Source: Brachionus rotundiformis (taxonomy: Eukaryota; Rotifera; Eurotatoria; Ploima; Brachionidae). From it: a DNA stretch of 64,000 nucleotides. The DNA is taken from contig JAESIW010000118.1 in assembly GCA_016802295.1 (NCBI GenBank), positions 1,969,430 to 2,033,429 of the forward strand, given 5' to 3'. Position numbers and translations under genes: made by a program. Of this stretch, positions 58,015 through 64,000 are shown in pieces. Every line of letters begins with the position of its first letter. Within the stretch, counting starts at the first letter, position 1. The notes under the pieces are model-generated. The model was not told where the DNA came from, searched no databases, and saw nothing but the letters and a program-made list of their open reading frames with translations.

Positions 58015-58254
58015 AGTCACCCTCCTCTTTTTGCAATCGGGCTTGGGACCGGCTTTGGCAGAGTTATGACGGCGTCTTTCCCTAAGAAGCCAGTGGGACG
58101 TTCATCATAAACAGCGCCACTCATCCGAAATTGGCTGCGAACTCGGCAACTATTTAGACTAGCTTGGAACCACAAACCAAGCGACTTTTCTCTCACTCGA
58201 GAAAAGTCTTAACTTAAGGCTTCCAAAGTTACGTACTGTCTGCAGATGGTGACT
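58015..58254. ncRNA. GC-rich, apparently structured 240-nt block (ncRNA or SINE-like)
   Basis: GC content is near 50% in a region of about 20-25%. The ends, AGTCACC (58015-58021) and GGTGACT (58248-58254), are complementary. Inside are GCTTGG/CCAAGC (58162-58182) and the perfect 10-bp hairpin GACTTTTCTC/GAGAAAAGTC (58183-58208) back to back, and GCAG/CTGC near the end. A T-run follows at about 58267. The stretch GCCAAAGCCGGTCCCAAGCCCG on the minus strand resembles a motif I recall from animal LINE/SINE tails. No tRNA or snRNA was recognised. Either a structured RNA gene or a mobile-element tail. Confidence 0.45.
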
Positions 58255-58717
58255 GCTTAGATTAAAAATTTTTAATTTTAAAAAAATGAAGTGACTTTTC
58301 AAAATAACATCCTATTTATACCCCTTTGGTGCACTTGAGTCACTAATTTAACAAATTTATTTATTTTATTTAAATTTTGCTTAAAATATTTCGCTAAATT
58401 TGTGCAGCTAAAATCTCAAAAATCACCAACAGATCATTACAGTCTGTTTTAACAAAATTAAATTTTTATTTTATTTTAATTAAAATAATTTACTATTTGA
58501 AAATATTGACTGACTATTTTCACTAAAGAAACAAAAAATAGCCATCTTAAAAATAGATATTTTATAAGAATATATATTATTGATAAATTTAATTTCTAGG
58601 TAATTTATTTAAAAAATAAAGGAATAAAAGATATTCAAAAATAACTCTTTGTTGTTGTTTTTTCAAAGATATAAAATAATTATTTTTTAAAAATATTATA
58701 TAAAAAAAGACCAAAAA
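58255..58717. other. AT-rich 3' flank, no gene seen
   Basis: Lies between the structured block and the stop codon of the oxygenase-like gene. Confidence 0.55.
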
Positions 58718-60049
58718 TTAGCATATAAAATTAAATATATAATTCAAAAAGTACTCGTTAACTACTTTTGGCATAAAAAGTGGTATCAAACAGTAATTAA
58801 ATATAGGCAGTACATTTGACTTTTTCATGGGATAATTCGAGTATTCATCAATTAATTTAATAAGAAAATCTAATGTCTTCATATTATCATCTACCAGAAT
58901 ATTCTTTTTTTTCATATCATTTTTAAAAACATCCAGAACTTCTTCAATAGACATTCTATCAGTCTGATTCTTGTATTTTTCTTGCTCATTCTCATCTTTA
59001 AAGCAATGCACCCTCCACACTAATGAAATCCTCAAGTCATCATTTTTGTAATTTTTAATTAGACTTCCTTGACCATTGTACAGTCCCCAAAGAGACTTTT
59101 CTTTATCAAATGAAATATAATAGTGGTTATTTTTTTTCAAAGGTGGTTGCTCCGAATCTGCCTTGTATCTTTCGACTCCATGCACCACTTGAGTTCCATC
59201 GACCAGTAAAGCCGAGTTAAAATCCGATTTAGCCAGTACATATTTTTCTTTCTGGTCTCTGTATGGATAGAAATAAAAGTTACCACCATTCTTTAGACTT
59301 TCAAGCTCAATTTTGTTGTATTGATGTTTGCTCAGCCAGCTGACTCCTTGAACCTGCGGTATGAACTTGTCCTCAAACAATCCGGACTGCTTCATCAAAA
59401 CAAGCAGCCAGTGAGGAATGTTTTTCCTATCGGCTGTCCAAAAATAAGGTATGTCCAAGTGCATGGGTAATTCTTGGCCTGGCAACATGAAGATAATATC
59501 AAACTGAAATAGACCAGTAGTTAGTTTATTCCTTGGGTAGTTAACTTGGTCGTTTAGGTGACACAAATCTTGGGCTTTCTGTAAAAACTTATCGCCATAA
59601 ATCTCCTTTAGCCGGTCTTCTTTCAATTCATCCAAAAACTTGTGCCTAAAAGTCATAACTCTGGCAGCCATGGTTTCATATTTTTCCATCCTATTCTCAA
59701 ATCCACCTGTTTTCAGATAATGAATGCCAATATCTATCCTGGACGGAAAGGCACAGTAGCTATTGTTTCCTTTTGACACCAAATATGCATGTCTACAATC
59801 TGGATCATCAATCGGCTTGGCTTCTCCAGCCGATTCGACACCAGGATCATCGAATATCATAGAAACATTGCGTGAATTTACGATTTGGTCAAGTTTTTCT
59901 AGAGCACCCAGGTCAAAAAAATTGTTTTCATAGATTAGTGGAAATTTTTTCAATTTGGGATCAAAATTATTAAATTGGTACTTTTTTTGTCTAGGAGCGA
60001 ACAAAATGGCTCCTAGTACAGCTAAAGCTATACCCACCTTTTTTGACAT
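58718..60049 (-). CDS. Probable 2-oxoglutarate/Fe(II) oxygenase-like membrane-anchored protein
   Basis: Intronless 443-aa frame. A short N-terminal hydrophobic segment (VGIALAVLGAILFA) would anchor it or act as a signal. The centre has a motif order like Fe/2OG oxygenases: LPGQELPMHLDIPYF (an HxD), GGNFYFYPY, then LLVDGTQVVHGVERY (distal His) with an Arg further on (ISLVWRVHCF). This fits a double-stranded beta-helix enzyme, but the family is not one I can name. The final 15 or so residues may belong to a read-through intron, because GTAGTT occurs after MPK. Confidence 0.5.
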   Translation of the reverse strand: MSKKVGIALAVLGAILFAPRQKKYQFNNFDPKLKKFPLIYENNFFDLGALEKLDQIVNSRNVSMIFDDPGVESAGEAKPIDDPDCRHAYLVSKGNNSYCAFPSRIDIGIHYLKTGGFENRMEKYETMAARVMTFRHKFLDELKEDRLKEIYGDKFLQKAQDLCHLNDQVNYPRNKLTTGLFQFDIIFMLPGQELPMHLDIPYFWTADRKNIPHWLLVLMKQSGLFEDKFIPQVQGVSWLSKHQYNKIELESLKNGGNFYFYPYRDQKEKYVLAKSDFNSALLVDGTQVVHGVERYKADSEQPPLKKNNHYYISFDKEKSLWGLYNGQGSLIKNYKNDDLRISLVWRVHCFKDENEQEKYKNQTDRMSIEEVLDVFKNDMKKKNILVDDNMKTLDFLIKLIDEYSNYPMKKSNVLPIFNYCLIPLFMPKVVNEYFLNYIFNFIC

Positions 60050-60348
60050 TCTTAATTAAATAAAATAATTTTTGTTCAAGTTTTTATAATATCTTTAGCG
60101 CTCCAACCTTATCACTCTAAATCATATGAATAAATTGCTTTGATTGCTTTTTTATTTTATTTTACCTATTTATCTCATTTATTCAATTTTATTTTAAAAG
60201 TTTTATAGTAAAAAAATATATAATTTAATTCACTTTATTAATTAACTAAACTAAATTAATAATGAATTTTAATTTTGTATTTTAAAATTGACAAAATAAT
60301 ATTTCAAATTTATACAAATTAAGCATTACCAAATTTATGGTACAATGA
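60050..60348. other. Intergenic, AT-rich
   Basis: Promoter region of the gene at 58718-60049 and 3' flank of the next minus-strand gene. Nothing else seen. Confidence 0.5.
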
Positions 60349-61281
60349 CTAATCACTTTCCTGTGAGAAATTTTCATTAATAGCTGTAAATTCGTCATCA
60401 TTCGGTTCATACTGAACCATGACAGAGTCATAAAATTTTTCCAAACAGCTCTGAGATATCAAATATTTTACAGTTTCGAAGGCTGATAGAATACTAGAGT
60501 AAATTAGAACAGAATAGCACACTAATTTAACAGGTATATAGTGCTTTTCAGTGACCAAATTTTCATATATTGAGTAGCTCAGGTAAGCAATGATTAGTAT
60601 ATAGTTAATTTGGGAAAGTGATACCAATGGAACGCGATTGCTTTCGTACTGGCTTTTGAGTCTATTACAATATTTTTTGAATAGTCTTTTGCTAAGAAAC
60701 CATTTGCAAAATCTAAATGAGTGTTTGAACACCACTCTGTTGAGCTCATGCAGTGCCAGAATTCCAGCTATTTCGTCCATGCTGTCGAATATCTCATCAA
60801 TTGACTTGAGACCGTATCTCTCGCATCTGTACAATGCTTTCACCAATTTACTTGACAAATTAAAACATTTGTATTCATTGTTGTCCAAACTAATGTCCGT
60901 ATCGGTGAAGATTTCCTTCATGAACAAAGTCTGAATGGAAAAATAGCCCCAAAATAGAATGTAGCTGAGAAATCTTGTATAGTAGGGCAGCTGGATAAAA
61001 ACTGATGTAGGGTCTATCCCAATGTTAAAGCACTCCGGGTTTATGAACTTTTGGCTAAGTGAACCAATTGATTTGGTGGTGCTTTCTATTTGAATAATGG
61101 TAAATTTTTCGCAATCAAATAGCTCAATTAGTTTCTCAGTCACGTAATTAAAGTAATATTTTTGGCGAATTAGTTTAATTACAATCACTGAGACGAGTAT
61201 ACCAACCAGTATACTACCAATGATTAGCACCAGTCCTTTCTTGACTAAGTATTCAGATAAATTAATATCATTTAAACTCAT
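60349..61281 (-). CDS. Multipass membrane protein, family unknown
   Basis: Intronless 310-aa frame with ATG at 61279-61281. Hydrophobic segments occur near residues 16-37 (LVLIIGSILVGILVSVIVIKL), 100-117 (FLSYILFWGYFSIQTLF), 227-243 (INYILIIAYLSYSIYEN) and 252-270. The tail is acidic (EPNDDEFTAINENFSQESD). No enzyme motif is seen. Coding quality is good and stops are absent over the whole length, so it is probably real. Confidence 0.6.
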   Translation of the reverse strand: MSLNDINLSEYLVKKGLVLIIGSILVGILVSVIVIKLIRQKYYFNYVTEKLIELFDCEKFTIIQIESTTKSIGSLSQKFINPECFNIGIDPTSVFIQLPYYTRFLSYILFWGYFSIQTLFMKEIFTDTDISLDNNEYKCFNLSSKLVKALYRCERYGLKSIDEIFDSMDEIAGILALHELNRVVFKHSFRFCKWFLSKRLFKKYCNRLKSQYESNRVPLVSLSQINYILIIAYLSYSIYENLVTEKHYIPVKLVCYSVLIYSSILSAFETVKYLISQSCLEKFYDSVMVQYEPNDDEFTAINENFSQESD

Positions 61282-61463
61282 TTTATTTTATAATCTAAAA
61301 TATTTAATAAATTTTCATCTAAAATTAGATTTTTCACCACATGATCAGAAAAAAATGAGAAAAAAAAGATAATTTTTTTTTTTAATTTTATTTTTTAAAA
61401 TCTAAATATAAAATGATTAGTGTAAAAAAATACCGGTAATTATATAAACAATATTATAAACAA

Positions 61464-64000
61464 TTAATAAGGAGTCTTTTTTGTTTTGTCACTCTCTTCC
61501 AAATATTTATCGTCTCCGAACTTTTTACGCTCAAAAAAACCAAGCTAAAAACAAAATTTAAATAGAATAAAAAAATTAAAAAAATTATTGTTTGTTCAAT
61601 TTACCATATAAAATCCAATTATGGATATGATGAATAAGAAAATACCAATGGCAATAGAAATTAGATAAACGCTAATTGGTTTTTTGCTTTCCAATTTGAT
61701 GGACATTCTTGAATAAGCAATAGTGGCCACACTATTTTCATTATCACCTGGTTTGTCATCATGGACATCCTCACCTAGATACAGTCTAGCATGAGATTTG
61801 ATAAAAACTCGTTCATAATTTGGATAGTCATCAACCAATGTCGCATTCCACAAGCGTGCAGTTAGCTTTAAAGAAATGGTTTCGTCTTTGCTGAATTCTC
61901 CACTAAATGAGCAATTTATCTTGTGACAATAAGCTGTGTTGGAAAAACAGTCCTTTATTAAAAATATAAATTTAGTAAACTTAATTAAAATTTTGATTTA
62001 ATATGATTACAATAGTAGCAGTTCTGGATGAGTCGTGTTCTTTGAGTGGTGCTTTAAATGGCGAGTCTTGGTAAATAGATCTCTTTTGAATGTGCTTTTT
62101 ATCTGTTATTTTAAGAGTATCGACAAAAAATGATGAACAAACTACATTAATTGGATGATTGTTCGGAATTTTCTTAATTTTAATTAATTTATTTTAATTA
62201 TTATTATTTTTGTTTTTATTTTACCGTAGGCTTTTCAATCAGATAGAGTAAATGTTTGCCAGCTATGAACTGAAGGTTGTTTTCTGCGTCAAAATCGACC
62301 AGACGCGATTCGTATGGCCAGTCAATGATTAGATGAAAGTTATGCACTGAGAATGGACCACCATTGTTAATTTTGTATGTGTGTTCAATGATGGGACCTA
62401 TTTGATCAAGTTTTTGTATGGAACTTTCTCCTCTGGTGATGTACTTGTCACTGTAAAATACTTGTTCTGGTGTTCCGCCACTTAAATAATTAAAAAAAAT
62501 TATTTTTAAAAAAATACTAAAATTTCAATGGCTTAAAAAGATTAAAATTAGTTTTGACCAAAATATATTTGTGTATATAAATAATAGCTTTGACATTAAA
62601 TAGAATGTTATCTTTTAAAATAATCAAAACTTTATTAAATTCTATTAAATGGTTCAGTTTTTTATTTTTTTTTTTGTCAGAACCTGAAATAATTTGTTAC
62701 CTAAAAAAATATAAATGGTCAATTATTAATGGTCATGTTTTGGGCAACCTTTTAATTGAAAATTATTTTTTCTCATCTACAATGCTCCAGATAAACTTGG
62801 AAAAAGACATTTATAAAATTTTCTTCCTGTAATGTATATATGCTGTATGTTGCTTGATATACTAAGAATATAAAGGATCATAATAATAAAGTATATTAAA
62901 TTAAAATATTGAAAAATTGTCTTTTTTAATTAAATTTAGTTTTAACATTCAAAATCTTTTTTATAAACAGTACTTTTGATATCATGATCTACGATCCTGA
63001 AAATTCCTGAAAACTAATCGAGTTAAAATCTTAATATTTTAATTAAATTAATATATAAGGCGATTGTTATGGTCTACAATCTTAATCACTTTTAATATTT
63101 TAACTTAATATTATATATCTTGACTTTTGAATGACATTTTTAATTTAAATCTTAACCATATTATACTTTATTCCATTTATTCGTTTTATTGGAATAGTTC
63201 CACAACACAGGTAGGTCATAACTTGTGCTATTAATTGTGTAGTTTAATGGTTTAATAAAATAAAATATAAAAACAATAAAAGTCTATATAATTTAATTAA
63301 AGGTTAACATTTTTTATTTTCACTTAGAAAAATAATTTTAGTTATTTTAAAAAATATACTAAAACAATATTTAAATTATCTTAATTTTTTTTAAAATAAA
63401 ATCAATTCAAAGTAGTCTTTTGTTTTAGGAAAACTAAGTCTTGAACGGCGCTAATTTGGTAAATTATAGAGAACAGTAATCGCAAAGGGTCAGTAAGTTT
63501 CCAATTATATTACTCAATGGAACTTAATTGGCTAATGATTTAGAAAAGCAATTTACAAAAGATAACAGCTCAGAGAATAATTTTAGACAAACGGGAAACT
63601 CCAATCCAGAATTGAGCTAATAATTTTTTTGTGACAATACTATCTTGTACACTATTATCTATTCAGATTCATATTTTTTAACAATAACAAAATTTAAATG
63701 AAATAAAAAATCTAAAATTACCCATAAAGATACAAATTAGCTCTAACTTTGACCATAGCATGCAGTGTTACCAAATTGTTACTCAAGTCAATGTCTTGAC
63801 TAAGCCTAGATAAAAAATAAAGTTGAAAATTTATTCTAATAAGATAAAAATTCAATTTGGTTACGTTTTAGCCTCCAATTTAAATATAATATCAGGCTGG
63901 CTGGATATATTGGCAAATCTGTAGAGCCTAGTTGAGCTAAAAGTCAAATTAAATTTGGCTATTTTGTTTATGCCAAGTGGTAGTCCTTGTTGATCAGAGG
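61464..64000 (-). CDS. Integrin alpha subunit, C-terminal half (partial, continues beyond window)
   Basis: Exons on the minus strand: 63865->64000, 63722-63805, 62225-62480, 62011-62172, 61605-61952 and 61464-61544; every junction closes in phase. The visible part is the thigh/calf stalk: LEAKTLSQDIDLSNN, VKVRANLYLYGG, then NGGPFSVHNFHLIIDWPYE, a basic site HIQKRS typical of proprotein cleavage into heavy and light chains, a Cys pair, LTARLWNATL, a transmembrane helix (VYLISIAIGIFLFIISIIGF) and the cytoplasmic LGFFERKK, the GFFKR-type clasp that binds the beta subunit. The ligand-binding propeller is outside the window. The light-chain tail is short (about 25 residues). Confidence 0.92.
62481..63721 (-). 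other. Long (1.24-kb) intron of the integrin alpha gene
   Basis: This is far longer than the other introns in the window (48-97 nt, one of 315). It is AT-rich; chance frames such as 62605-62832 have no splice or domain support. An inserted element is possible but none was recognised. Confidence 0.6.

Noticed and set aside
62590..62832. Plus-strand 80-codon frame
   Set aside because: Lies inside the long integrin intron, with Phe/Lys/Ile-rich AT-driven composition.
1..64000. CRISPR arrays, operons, rRNA or tRNA genes
   Set aside because: None seen; the gene structure is eukaryotic with spliced, independently spaced genes.

Overview
The window reads as AT-rich nuclear DNA of a small-genome invertebrate. 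Genes carry short GT-AG introns (about 48-97 nt), and the gene set is animal: integrin alpha, K2P potassium channel, rhodopsin-type GPCR, mitofusin, gamma-tubulin complex protein 6, fukutin-like LicD proteins and a DUF1647 protein. A rotifer such as Brachionus would fit, but no species-diagnostic sequence was identified, so this is only a guess.

Layout. 0-3 kb: four alternating-orientation copies of a Pro/Ser/Gln/Tyr-rich terminal exon around the last exon of an unrelated acidic protein. 3.6-8 kb: a consensus X-box upstream of a CXorf65-like gene, then a six-exon gene fusing a NifS-like cysteine desulfurase to a TtcA-like tRNA thiolase. 8.8-12.4 kb (minus): K2P channel and a peptide-receptor-like GPCR. 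12.4-15.8 kb: gene-empty. 15.8-21.2 kb: an intact LicD gene (minus) head-to-head with a nearly intact LINE (plus). 21.7-27.8 kb (minus): GCP6 and a DUF1647 protein.

28.6-54.3 kb is a mosaic of recent duplications: five LicD copies (two intact in inverted arms, three broken), a beta-1,3-galactosyltransferase killed by one nonsense codon plus its deleted paralogue, inverted mitofusin fragments beside the true mitofusin gene (46.4-48.9 kb), a MULE transposase, a short TIR element encoding a Cys-rich/AT-hook tail, a palindromic MITE and an LTR-retrotransposon fragment. Paralogous flanks supply the 'empty sites' for several insertions.

54.4-58.3 kb holds relics (a BEN-domain gene, a fumarase exon), a foldback element, a GC-rich hairpin and a GC-rich, apparently structured 240-nt block. 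58.7-64 kb (minus): a probable 2-oxoglutarate oxygenase-like protein, a multipass membrane protein of unknown family and the 3' half of an integrin alpha gene that runs off the window.

The genes are independent eukaryotic units, not operons. The best candidate for something new is the desulfurase-TtcA fusion, which would put sulfur mobilisation and RNA thiolation in one polypeptide.
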